This document shows positions 1 through 8,200 of a stretch of 64,000 nucleotides of DNA, in pieces. The DNA lies in contig CDRNVI010000016.1 in the NCBI GenBank assembly GCA_977017575.1, positions 248,001 through 312,000 of the forward strand, given 5' to 3'. Every line of letters begins with the position of its first letter. Position 1 is the stretch's first letter. A program made the position numbers and the translations under genes. The DNA comes from Paramoeba atlantica. Taxonomy: Eukaryota; Discosea. The notes beneath the pieces were generated by a model that worked only from the letters and a program-made list of their open reading frames with translations, was not told where the DNA came from and searched no databases.

Positions 1-2
1 GC

Positions 3-605
3 AAGTGGGAAAAGAACGATGCAGCGATAGGTCTCAAGCAAAAAATACCAACACAACAGCATGGTGTGAAAATCACGAACCTTCTGGAATACGCAGAGCG
101 TTTAGCTGAAACCTATGAGTGCTCGAGGACAGAGATTGCAAGACTTTCGGCACTGTATTGGGGGCTATGCGCTACTCCAAGTGACAGTGCCCTTGAGAAC
201 TGTCGGCACCATAGCCTTATATTCCTGAAACATCTTCCCGAAACTATGGATATAGAACGTCCAAGCTTTGGTACAATTTTCGAGTTCGTACGAGATATTT
301 TACTTGGCAGACTGAATATGTATGAGGAGGCATGGAATACCACACTTGATCTCAACTTGGAAGATGAACTTAATATTGATGTTTACGAGTTGCTTGCACT
401 AATTCGTCTTCGTGCAGGATGCCCAGTTCATGCTATTGATATTATTAAGTATAGTAAGCAGATGCTGGAAGAATCTAGTGATGAACAAGGATCGGATTGT
501 TACGTAATTGATGAAGCAACGAAGGAGTTAAAGAAAAGAGGGCTTACTTATGACTGGGTGACCAATGTGGAACTTAACCCCTTGGAGTGTCTCCGAGAAT
601 CCTAG
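3..605 (+). CDS. Hypothetical protein, 3' part (gene enters from left edge)
   Basis: The frame is open from base 3 with no stop and no ATG before the main body, so the gene begins left of the window and about 200 C-terminal residues are visible. The only early start-like codon is a GTG at 66, which I do not accept as a eukaryotic start. The sequence is soluble and helix-rich, with an alternating pattern of Leu/Ile/Ala suggesting helical pairs (TPR- or PPR-like), for example around the segments FEFVRDILLGRL and LALIRLRAGCPVHAIDI. I do not recognise a family. It ends 169 bases before polymerase delta, on the same strand. Confidence 0.6.
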   Translation, partial: KWEKNDAAIGLKQKIPTQQHGVKITNLLEYAERLAETYECSRTEIARLSALYWGLCATPSDSALENCRHHSLIFLKHLPETMDIERPSFGTIFEFVRDILLGRLNMYEEAWNTTLDLNLEDELNIDVYELLALIRLRAGCPVHAIDIIKYSKQMLEESSDEQGSDCYVIDEATKELKKRGLTYDWVTNVELNPLECLRES

Positions 606-774
606 ACGAGCCCCATATTCCTTTTTGCTTTATATCAAGATTTTTTTCTTAGCCTAACGTAAGCACCATTTTTCTTTATGCTAGGATCATTTGCAGAAAT
701 GTTTTGCAGTTCTAGTATTGTTTTAGTGTTGCAGACTTAGCGCAATTTACGTTTTGTAGTTTTAAAAATTATTG

Positions 775-3700
775 ATGGCACCGCAGCGCCATCTCGTACT
801 GCAGAAGCAATTTTACTTTGAAACATATTTTACTACCATTTTCATACGATCAGCGTTATCAATGAAACAAGGAAAGATGAGATTTCCTCTTGAGGCAGTT
901 CATTGCAGACCCAAAGTGAGAAGTGCGCTATATTCGAATGACCTTGAAATGCAAGTTCTGGACTGTACACAATACATTAGGCCGCCAAGTCCTGGGATTT
1001 CCGTAGTTTCCCATATCGAAGTTCCAGTTATCCGCCTATACGGGTGTACCATGAGTGGCCACTCGGTTCTTTTGCATGTATATAATTTTGAGCCATATCT
1101 TTGGATCGAAGCCCCTCCCCAATGGAACGCTTCACAGCATATGGAGTATTTTCGGCAATCGCTCAATACCATGTTGGCGCCTCAGACGCGTTCTCCCGGA
1201 ACCATCGTTCGAATTGAAGAACATGAGAGGGATTCCCTGCTCTACCACTCCGTGTCTGAAAACTCGAAAAAGAGTTTTCTAAAGCTTGTGTGTCAGCTTC
1301 CCGGACAAATACCAAGGGTGCGCACTGCAGTCGAAGGTGCATTGACCCTGCCACGATTGTGGAACGGCCAAAGGAATTTTCTCACATATGAGTCGAATGT
1401 ACTGTTTCCTCTTCGTTTTCTTGTTGATTTGGACATTGGCGGCAGTAGTTGGGTACGAATACCGAAAGGAAAATTCCGCGAGACGCAGCCTCGCGTATCA
1501 AACTGCCAAGTTGAACTGGATGTCTCACAATCAGTTATTGAGTCCTTCGAGGCTACGGGCGAGTGGATGAAAATAGCCCCCTTTCGTATATTATCTCTTG
1601 ATATCGAATGTCAGGGACGAAAAGGGTATTTTCCGGAAGCAAGTCGAGATCCAGTCATTCAGATTGCAGTACATGGTACAACAGCCCATGGAACAGGGCA
1701 TCGATCCTCAGAAGAGACTGCTGAAGAGAATGAATCCTTTGATGACGAACAAGTTGCGTGTAACAAAGTGTTCACCTTGGGATCTTGCGCCAGTATCGCC
1801 AGTTGTCATGTTCACAGCTATGAGAATGAAAAAGACATGCTGATTGCCTTTTCAGACTTTTTGTCTACGTATGACCCAGATTTCCTCACGGGGTATAACA
1901 TTTCGAACTTTGATTTTCCGTACCTTATGGAGCGAGCAACAACACTGCAAATTGCTAGCCGTTTTAGTACATGGGGTAGAATTCTTGACGAACGGACAAG
2001 CGTCAGGGACAAGTCGTTTAGCTCCAAACAGCAAGGAAACCGTGTCTATAAGGAATTAATCTGCGATGGACGTATTGTGCTGGATGTTATGCTATGTGTT
2101 CAACGAGACTACAAATTGCGATCATACTCGCTAAACAGTGTTTCACAGTCTTTTCTTGGAGAACAAAAGGAAGACGTTCACCATTCTATTATCTCTGATT
2201 TGCAGAACGGAAATGAGGAAACTCGCCGACGTTTAGCGGTTTACTGTCTAAAAGATGCGGTACTTCCTGTTCGGCTAATTGAAAAGCTAATGTTGCTTAT
2301 CAATAACATTGAAATGGCTCGAGTTTCCGGAGTTCCCATAGGCTGGCTTCTAGAGCGGGGACAGCAAATTAAGGTTTTTTCACAGATGTTACGCAAGGCG
2401 CAGAAAAAGCAATTGCTCTTTCCTGCAGTTGAGAGATACACCCCTAGCGAAGAAGGAGTTGGTTTTGAAGGTGCTACGGTGATTGAACCTAAACGTGGTT
2501 ACTACGAAGAACCGATTGCGACACTCGATTTCGCTTCTCTGTACCCCTCCATTATGATGGCTTATAACTTGTGCTACTCCACATTGGTTCGTCCTTCTGA
2601 AGTAGGAAAGTTGCCATCCGATTCCTATACGACAACTCCATCTGGGCATGTGTTTGTCAAGCCGGAGCGATTCCGAGGTATCCTGCCCCAAATATTAGAA
2701 GAATTTCTCACTGCGAGAAAGGCAGCAAAAGCGGCCATGAAACATGCTACGACCCCTCTTGAACACGCAGTGTTAAATGGGCGACAACTAGCTCTCAAAA
2801 TCAGTGCCAATAGCGTGTACGGTTTTACCGGTGCGCAAGTAGGTAAGTTACCATGTCTTGAAATCAGTTCCTCAGTAACTTCTTATGGGCGCACAATGAT
2901 AGAAAAAACTAAGGAACTTGTAGAGCAACACTATAGTACTGCAGAAGGTTATGAGAAAGATGCACAAGTTATTTACGGTGATACAGATTCCGTGATGGTA
3001 AATTTTCGGGCATCCGATTCCTCAGCTTCTGACTGCGTAAAGCTGGAGAAGTCGATGAAATTAGGCAAAGAGGCCGCGTCACTGGTAACAAGCAATTTTC
3101 CTTCTCCAATTAAACTGGAATTCGAAAAAGTATACTTTCCGTACATGTTGATGAATAAGAAACGGTACGCTGGTCTTCTGTGGACTCAACCGGATAAGTA
3201 CGATAAGCTGGATGTTAAAGGGATTGAAGCCGTTCGACGTGACAATTGTCCTCTAGTTGCTAATATCGTAAGCACCGTTCTGAATCGAATACTCATCGAA
3301 CGAAGCATACCTCGTGCAGTTGACTTCGTGAAGAAAACTATCAGCGACATGCTAATGAATCGTCTTGACATTTCACACCTTGTGATATCGAAAACATTCT
3401 CAAAAGCCGAAGATGAATACGTAGCGAAACAGGCTCATATAGCTTTGGTCGAAAGAATGCGCAAAAGAGATCCAGCTACAGCTCCCGTTGTTGGCGATCG
3501 TGTAGCATATGTCATTGTCAAAGGTCCGAAGGGAGCGAAAGCGTATGAAAAATCGGAGGACCCTCTTTATGTTCTAGAGCACAATATTGCCATTGACGCG
3601 AATCACTATTTGGAGCATCAGCTTGCTCTGCCGTTGCAAAGACTTTTTGAAGGAATTATAGACAAACCCGAATCGCTTGTGAATGGAGATCATACCCGGC

Positions 3701-4056
3701 ACATATCTGTCAGTACGCCAAGCAAGGCAGCCGGGGGTATTATGAAGTTTGCTAAAGTTAATTTACAGTGCCTGGCTTGCCGTACCGCGATGAAGCCAGG
3801 TGAAAAGGGTGCTGTTTGTAAAGCTTGCGAGCCCATCGCGTCAGAGGTCTACTTACGCATACTTGAAAAACGAAATCATTATGAAACTATGTTCGGTCGG
3901 GTTTGGACGCAGTGTCAACGTTGCCAAGGCTCTCTACACCAGGAGGTGCTGTGTACCAGTAGGGATTGTCCAGTCTTCTACATGCGAAAAAAAGTTCAGT
4001 CAGTGCTAAAGGAGGAGCAATCCTTCCTGGATCGATTCGGACACGTTGAGTGGTAA
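775..4056 (+). CDS. POLD1: DNA polymerase delta catalytic subunit
   Basis: Family B replicative polymerase with 3'-5' proofreading, expected to copy the lagging strand with PCNA in the nucleus. Visible in order: exonuclease motif I with LDIE (Asp276), motif II YNISNFDFPYL, motif III YCLKDAVLP; polymerase motif A DFASLYPSI (Asp585), motif B LKISANSVYG, motif C YGDTDS (Asp736/Asp738). The C-terminus has both cysteine modules: CysA CLAC...CKAC from about residue 999 (PCNA-linked zinc site) and CysB CQRC...C...C from about residue 1047 (iron-sulfur site). At 1093 residues it has the usual POLD1 length and no introns. The start is ATG 775; a TTG just before it is ignored. The paired zinc and Fe-S modules plus LYPSIM separate it from alpha, epsilon and zeta. 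Confidence 0.96.
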   Translation: MAPQRHLVLQKQFYFETYFTTIFIRSALSMKQGKMRFPLEAVHCRPKVRSALYSNDLEMQVLDCTQYIRPPSPGISVVSHIEVPVIRLYGCTMSGHSVLLHVYNFEPYLWIEAPPQWNASQHMEYFRQSLNTMLAPQTRSPGTIVRIEEHERDSLLYHSVSENSKKSFLKLVCQLPGQIPRVRTAVEGALTLPRLWNGQRNFLTYESNVLFPLRFLVDLDIGGSSWVRIPKGKFRETQPRVSNCQVELDVSQSVIESFEATGEWMKIAPFRILSLDIECQGRKGYFPEASRDPVIQIAVHGTTAHGTGHRSSEETAEENESFDDEQVACNKVFTLGSCASIASCHVHSYENEKDMLIAFSDFLSTYDPDFLTGYNISNFDFPYLMERATTLQIASRFSTWGRILDERTSVRDKSFSSKQQGNRVYKELICDGRIVLDVMLCVQRDYKLRSYSLNSVSQSFLGEQKEDVHHSIISDLQNGNEETRRRLAVYCLKDAVLPVRLIEKLMLLINNIEMARVSGVPIGWLLERGQQIKVFSQMLRKAQKKQLLFPAVERYTPSEEGVGFEGATVIEPKRGYYEEPIATLDFASLYPSIMMAYNLCYSTLVRPSEVGKLPSDSYTTTPSGHVFVKPERFRGILPQILEEFLTARKAAKAAMKHATTPLEHAVLNGRQLALKISANSVYGFTGAQVGKLPCLEISSSVTSYGRTMIEKTKELVEQHYSTAEGYEKDAQVIYGDTDSVMVNFRASDSSASDCVKLEKSMKLGKEAASLVTSNFPSPIKLEFEKVYFPYMLMNKKRYAGLLWTQPDKYDKLDVKGIEAVRRDNCPLVANIVSTVLNRILIERSIPRAVDFVKKTISDMLMNRLDISHLVISKTFSKAEDEYVAKQAHIALVERMRKRDPATAPVVGDRVAYVIVKGPKGAKAYEKSEDPLYVLEHNIAIDANHYLEHQLALPLQRLFEGIIDKPESLVNGDHTRHISVSTPSKAAGGIMKFAKVNLQCLACRTAMKPGEKGAVCKACEPIASEVYLRILEKRNHYETMFGRVWTQCQRCQGSLHQEVLCTSRDCPVFYMRKKVQSVLKEEQSFLDRFGHVEW

Positions 4057-4504
4057 ACACATATTGGTGTCTTAAAAAATCAATTTTGGACCACCGGAAA
4101 CATATTGCCTTTGTCTGATGTTTATTCCCCGATGACCGTAACGAAAAAATATAACAGAAGTTGAGCTTGAGTACATTGTGCGTATATTTCGAGCTCTCAG
4201 GTGCATAGTAGCTAGACCTAGTAGCTGTTTATTCTATACAGTGTATATAGAAGCGCGACCATTAGAACGTACAAGACAAATTCTGAACAAATATCATCTT
4301 GTGAAAGATTGGAGATAATGTATTCGGTTGATACACTAAATCGAAAATAGAACTACAACGTACGAATTCGATTCGCATACTTAATTTGCGTATGAGGATT
4401 TTCTATATTTTGTTTTGTGACATTCAGCGGATCGAAACTTTGTGGTTATTTTTTTCTTGACAGGAACACAATGCCTGGTGTGGCTTAACAGTCTTTCAAG
4501 TGCT
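4057..4504. other. Intergenic region, 448 bases
   Basis: AT-rich spacer between polymerase delta and the YEATS gene. No ORF of note. Its right end carries a candidate trans-splice acceptor and a tiny upstream ORF (4470-4487) ahead of the YEATS start. Confidence 0.5.
4446..4463 (+). promoter_or_regulatory. Candidate spliced-leader acceptor (pyrimidine tract + AG)
   Basis: A T-rich tract is followed directly by CAG at 4461-4463, 41 bases before the YEATS ATG at 4505. No upstream exon or intronic 5' splice site is needed by the gene, so the natural reading is a trans-splice acceptor. A five-codon uORF lies between acceptor and start. Confidence 0.45.
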
Positions 4505-5350
4505 ATGGCTAGACCGAAGAAACCGAGAAACTCCTCTGAGACCGCCCAGCTAGCAGCAAGGCTTGAAAGCGATTCTTGTGAAAAATATTTCCAGGAAATC
4601 AACCTCTCGATACCTACTCCACATCGTCGTCGTATCGTTATCGGCAGTGTTGCGGAATGGTTGGGAGATGATGCAAAGACAACTGTCACCCACAACTGGG
4701 TGTGTTACGTGCGAGCTGGTACAGACGAGGACCCAACTCTTCAGTACATATCGTCGGTCCGTTTCCGAATGCACGAGTCTGTCCCTAACCCGATTCGTGT
4801 GATTGCCTCCCCTGGTCCTTATGAGGTCCAGGAACAGGCCTGGGGAGAATTCGAGATTCATATTGACATATTCTTTGTCGATGCAACAGTTCCTCCCTAC
4901 GAGACGTGTCACATGCTACGTCTTCGAAGTCCACCAACGCATGACCCTATATCTTTTTTTCCTTCCCCAGAATCGGGAGTGAAAACGACTACACCGGAAG
5001 ATGTGGAAATTTATGATTCGGCGTTGAAGTATTCTCTAGATCCCGTTGTTTCTGAATTTCATGACGAATTGTTGTTCATTAAGCCTTCGGCAATTCTTCT
5101 TAAGGCTTTAAATAGTGAAAGACAGATGCAAAAGAGACAAACGGAGGATGTTAAATCGAATTTCCTGGCACTACAAGAGCGGGAGGCGTCATATGTCAAG
5201 TCCTTGTTGGACTCCGTAAACGATGAGGTAATCATGCTTTTACAACAGTCTGAATCTACTTTCCAATCATTTGAGACACTTCGCGGAGAATTCGACAAAG
5301 GCTTGCAGGATTTGGAAGGGAGGCTGCAGTATCCGCAACTAAACACATGA
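4505..5350 (+). CDS. YEATS4: YEATS domain protein, GAS41/Yaf9 type
   Basis: Acyl-lysine histone reader, normally a shared subunit of SWR1-type chromatin remodelling and NuA4-type acetyltransferase complexes. The YEATS core covers roughly residues 35-150: HNWVCYVRAG with an acidic ED, the conserved RFRMHESVPNP motif, then GPYEVQEQAWGEFEIHIDIFF and a CHMLRL strand. The C-terminal third (about 190-275) is a charged coiled coil, as in GAS41, which uses it to dock into its complexes. Length is 281 residues. The frame extends upstream to a GTG at 4442, but ATG 4505 follows the candidate splice acceptor and gives a basic N-terminus (MARPKKP). TAF14 or ENL/AF9 are alternatives; the coiled coil favours GAS41. 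Confidence 0.88.
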   Translation: MARPKKPRNSSETAQLAARLESDSCEKYFQEINLSIPTPHRRRIVIGSVAEWLGDDAKTTVTHNWVCYVRAGTDEDPTLQYISSVRFRMHESVPNPIRVIASPGPYEVQEQAWGEFEIHIDIFFVDATVPPYETCHMLRLRSPPTHDPISFFPSPESGVKTTTPEDVEIYDSALKYSLDPVVSEFHDELLFIKPSAILLKALNSERQMQKRQTEDVKSNFLALQEREASYVKSLLDSVNDEVIMLLQQSESTFQSFETLRGEFDKGLQDLEGRLQYPQLNT

Positions 5351-5655
5351 TCAACATTCCGAGCTGGTCTCCGCAAGATTCATTTAAGACCGTAATACAA
5401 ACGCAACCATGTTTTCTTCAGTGGCATATTTCTAGAAAAATCGAAAATTGTTCTTTACCTAGTTCTTCGTGTGCCTTCACCCAAAGGGATTGGTAAGCTG
5501 CCCAGAAAGGAGAACCTATACTTGACAAACCCCATAAGAAATCGTGTTGTATTGTGTAATGTCTCTCTTCATTCATATATTTTCTGTTTGTATTGATTCT
5601 CTTGTTTTCTATCGAAATATGGTCATTGATTTTGATACCGAAATATTACTAGATC
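5351..5655. other. Intergenic region, 305 bases
   Basis: AT-rich, no gene. An ATG at 5619 opens a 26-codon frame overlapping the next CDS start, so the mature 5' end may lie after it (an AG at 5650-5651 is available). Confidence 0.4.
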
Positions 5656-6957
5656 ATGGAAAAATTACCAGGAACGTCATCGTGGCGCCCGATTTTTGAT
5701 TGGTGTCGCAAAACATTGCGTTGCCACCCGCGGTACGAGATGAGAAATTCGATCGGATTGCCCAACACTCTGGTTGACCCTTTTCAACTGAATTCAGCCA
5801 GCATTCGAGTCTTGCGAGAGACCAAATCTATGATACAAAGACTTGGAGGCTATTGCTTGCCATCTCCACTTTCAAAGACTTCCACAAACCGCTTTTCAGA
5901 CCACGCGCAACATGCTCAGCTGCCGGTGAACTATACCACTATATGCTCCTGGAACTGCTTACAAGATTTGCAGTCATTTCGCAAAGCAGTTGGCATTGAC
6001 CTGCCGGTCGATTACACTACGGAGGAGCTTGCAGCCACACATGTGACAGATCTGCATGCTCAATGCGCAGCAAGTGGTCTTGCTCCGGGGGCTTTTATAG
6101 GGACTATGAATTCAATCCCTTACCAATATGGATCTCAGGGCACATGGGACGGTATATCGCATGTTTTACTGCCCGGAGTTTCCCGAGAAAGATTGGCTCG
6201 TTCAAAAATAGTATTTCTTGCTTGTGACGGTGTTCTTTTTTCCGAAAAAGCAAGAAATTTTATTAAACATGTTTCTCATCAGCACACAGGCAAACTTAGA
6301 CTTCCTTCGAAAATTTGTTCTCTTCCGCATCGATTGCTTGAACATTTAATATGTTCTCCAAGATATAGCAGCAAAAGCTTGCTGTTAAAAAACGTTTATT
6401 ACAATCATGCACTTTACGAATGGCAAAAATACGATCCTGACATACATTTTGTGATGATTGATCATCTGCAATGGTTTGATGCTGAATGCTTCCGGGACTT
6501 ACTTTTGTACCCTCTTCGTGTTGTTGGCTCCGTTGGACATGGCGCTCGGCTTCGCGGAGTCCTGGCATGGCTAAAGCAAGTCATGGGTGCTCATCTCGGA
6601 ATAGAAAATGTCAAGTTTATTATTTTAGATGCCGTCGAAGCACCATACTTTAAGCATAGATTGTCCTCATTTAATGATAACAGAATTCGTGAACGGGAGG
6701 GTATTTGCCTTCCCCGACCCTTATTTACGGTTAAAGGGGGGTCTTTTTTGGTGAAAAACCTGGAGCCGGTGCAACGGCTTTTAGAAAATTCTCGGTATTC
6801 TACCTCCCTTGAAACGGTTTTGGAACAAAACGATATTCAGGAGAACTGTAAATCGTTTTGGAAAAGTACTAATTATGATTTGGAAGTGGAGCCAGACAAA
6901 CCCCCGGAGCACTTCAGAATCCTTACAAACCGTAAGACCCAGGCTAAAAATATGTAG
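5656..6957 (+). CDS. Hypothetical protein, 433 aa
   Basis: I do not recognise this protein. It appears soluble and globular, with no clear signal peptide or membrane segment. There are hydrophobic strand-like segments such as SKIVFLACDGVLF (about residue 188), IHFVMIDHLQWFD (about 260) and VKFIILDAVEAPYF (about 316), and a glycine-rich turn VVGSVGHGARLRGV between the last two. This strand-turn-helix rhythm would fit an alpha/beta fold, but no diagnostic motif (P-loop, SAM-binding GxGxG, catalytic triad) can be assigned. Length and base composition match the neighbouring host genes, which supports it being real. Confidence 0.7.
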   Translation: MEKLPGTSSWRPIFDWCRKTLRCHPRYEMRNSIGLPNTLVDPFQLNSASIRVLRETKSMIQRLGGYCLPSPLSKTSTNRFSDHAQHAQLPVNYTTICSWNCLQDLQSFRKAVGIDLPVDYTTEELAATHVTDLHAQCAASGLAPGAFIGTMNSIPYQYGSQGTWDGISHVLLPGVSRERLARSKIVFLACDGVLFSEKARNFIKHVSHQHTGKLRLPSKICSLPHRLLEHLICSPRYSSKSLLLKNVYYNHALYEWQKYDPDIHFVMIDHLQWFDAECFRDLLLYPLRVVGSVGHGARLRGVLAWLKQVMGAHLGIENVKFIILDAVEAPYFKHRLSSFNDNRIREREGICLPRPLFTVKGGSFLVKNLEPVQRLLENSRYSTSLETVLEQNDIQENCKSFWKSTNYDLEVEPDKPPEHFRILTNRKTQAKNM

Positions 6958-7314
6958 CATGTTCTACGGGAAAGCAGAAACGGAATGACTGAAGGAATCA
7001 TCCTTTGTTGCAACTGTAAACTTTATTTTCTTAAATAGATGTGACATTATGTAGTATATAACTTGCCGTGTTATATTTTCGCATTTTTTGTGAAACAGAT
7101 GAAGAGAATTCACTCAGACTTTTTCTTTCGTCGCAAATACAATACATTCGTTGTATAATATAGCTTTTTATTTTTCACTTTCTTAGCTTGCCAATTCACA
7201 TTCTTTTATGTTTTTTCCAGACGTGAAGTTTATCTCAACGTCACATTAGGTATAATTTCTTCAAGGGAGGTTTCATACTGTCATTACTAAATCAGTGTCC
7301 CACTTACCATATTA
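6958..7314. other. Intergenic region left of TIR element A
   Basis: AT-rich spacer (357 bases) after the 433-residue gene. No ORF or RNA gene seen. Confidence 0.4.
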
Positions 7315-7382
7315 CTCCCCTCCCTATCCTAGCGTTGCCCCGGTACCCCCCCTCCTAGCGTTGCTTTTGAGGATAACTAATC

Positions 7383-7410
7383 CTGCCGCGAAGCGGCAGA
7401 TTTTTTTTTT
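7383..7410 (+). terminator. GC hairpin followed by T run inside element A
   Basis: CTGCCGC and GCGGCAG pair around a GAA loop (7383-7399) and are followed two bases later by a run of T. The shape resembles an intrinsic terminator, though a role in a eukaryotic element is unproven. It might isolate the internal ORF from read-through or be a transposase binding feature. Element C carries a related hairpin. Confidence 0.4.
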
Positions 7411-7541
7411 CGTTCTTTTTTTTCCGAGTTTTATATTCATGAAGACATTTTTTTATCGATTTTAATAATTTATCAATCCCATGCTATTACTGTCATTAGC
7501 CATTAGTCTCACTATATTACCATCTTAGAATCGTCATCGAC

Positions 7542-7907
7542 ATGTCTAGAGATTCACTTGAAAATCGTGGCCCGATGAGCAAGTACATTATTCGAAATCT
7601 CCCATTGCCAAGAATCGGAGGCGTTGCAAGTGAGATTACTTCTACTACAATCCCAGCAACGGTACCCTTTTCCACTGAGGCGCTAGGATGCAAACCCTCA
7701 AAAATACTGACCATGCAAGAAAAACTCGTCGTTTGTAGATCTTCACTATCTACGAAGGAATTGAGCGAGAAATATGGCACTTCCACACAAAGCATTAGAA
7801 AAATAAAAGAAGTGGGTGAAAAGGAATATCAGGCGCGTGTCAACCGGGATGGCAAGAACCGAAAGCGAGATTATTGGGCCCCTGGTTTTTACCCCCCCCC
7901 CTCCTAG
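7542..7907 (+). CDS. Helix-turn-helix fragment of a pogo/CENP-B-like transposase
   Basis: A 121-residue ORF within element A. Residues about 55-95 read LTMQEKLVVCRSS...ELSEKYGTSTQSIRKIKE, the layout of the N-terminal HTH of pogo/Tigger and CENP-B proteins (a helix beginning with LT..EK, then a turn and a recognition helix after the sequence YGTSTQSI). The frame runs into the right-end repeat and stops there (a PPPS tail encoded by the C run). No DDE catalytic region is present. It could be an inert remnant or a small DNA-binding protein that recognises the element ends. Confidence 0.5.
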   Translation: MSRDSLENRGPMSKYIIRNLPLPRIGGVASEITSTTIPATVPFSTEALGCKPSKILTMQEKLVVCRSSLSTKELSEKYGTSTQSIRKIKEVGEKEYQARVNRDGKNRKRDYWAPGFYPPPS

Positions 7908-7955
7908 CGTTGCTTTTCACCAAAACCAGGCAACGCTAGGATAGGGGGGGGGGAG

Positions 7956-8200
7956 TACGAAGGTATAGGTACAGGGGTTTCAGTTGATCCCCTCACGGAA
8001 ACAGGGGTTCTACAGGGATTTTTTTACGAAGTGATCAACATTAGATTTATTCAATATTCACGTTATTAACTTTTTCATTTACCTTAGAATACTTTAACCA
8101 CAGTATTCTTTTCCGCATATTGTTTTTTCTTGCTGGAGCTCGCATCTTTTGATTTTATCGTTTCATCGCCTTCCTTTCACCGCCCAACTTCAAAACAAAA
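7956..8200. other. Spacer between element A and the TRIM-like gene
   Basis: T-rich 5' flank with pyrimidine tracts near 8120-8185. No separate gene seen. Confidence 0.35.

Larger units (their letters stand above)
7315..7955 (+). mobile_element. TIR element A, 641 bp, TA target duplication
   Basis: Terminal inverted repeats of about 25 bases start CTCCCC at 7315 and end GGGGAG at 7955, each flanked by TA (7313-7314 and 7956-7957). Inside the ends the motif TCCTAGCGTTGC occurs directly at 7327, 7353 and 7902 and inverted at 7930, so the right end can also fold into a hairpin. TA duplication plus the short HTH ORF at 7542-7907 indicate a Tc1/mariner-pogo superfamily element reduced to its DNA-binding region. 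The catalytic domain is absent, so it is non-autonomous. Confidence 0.75.
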
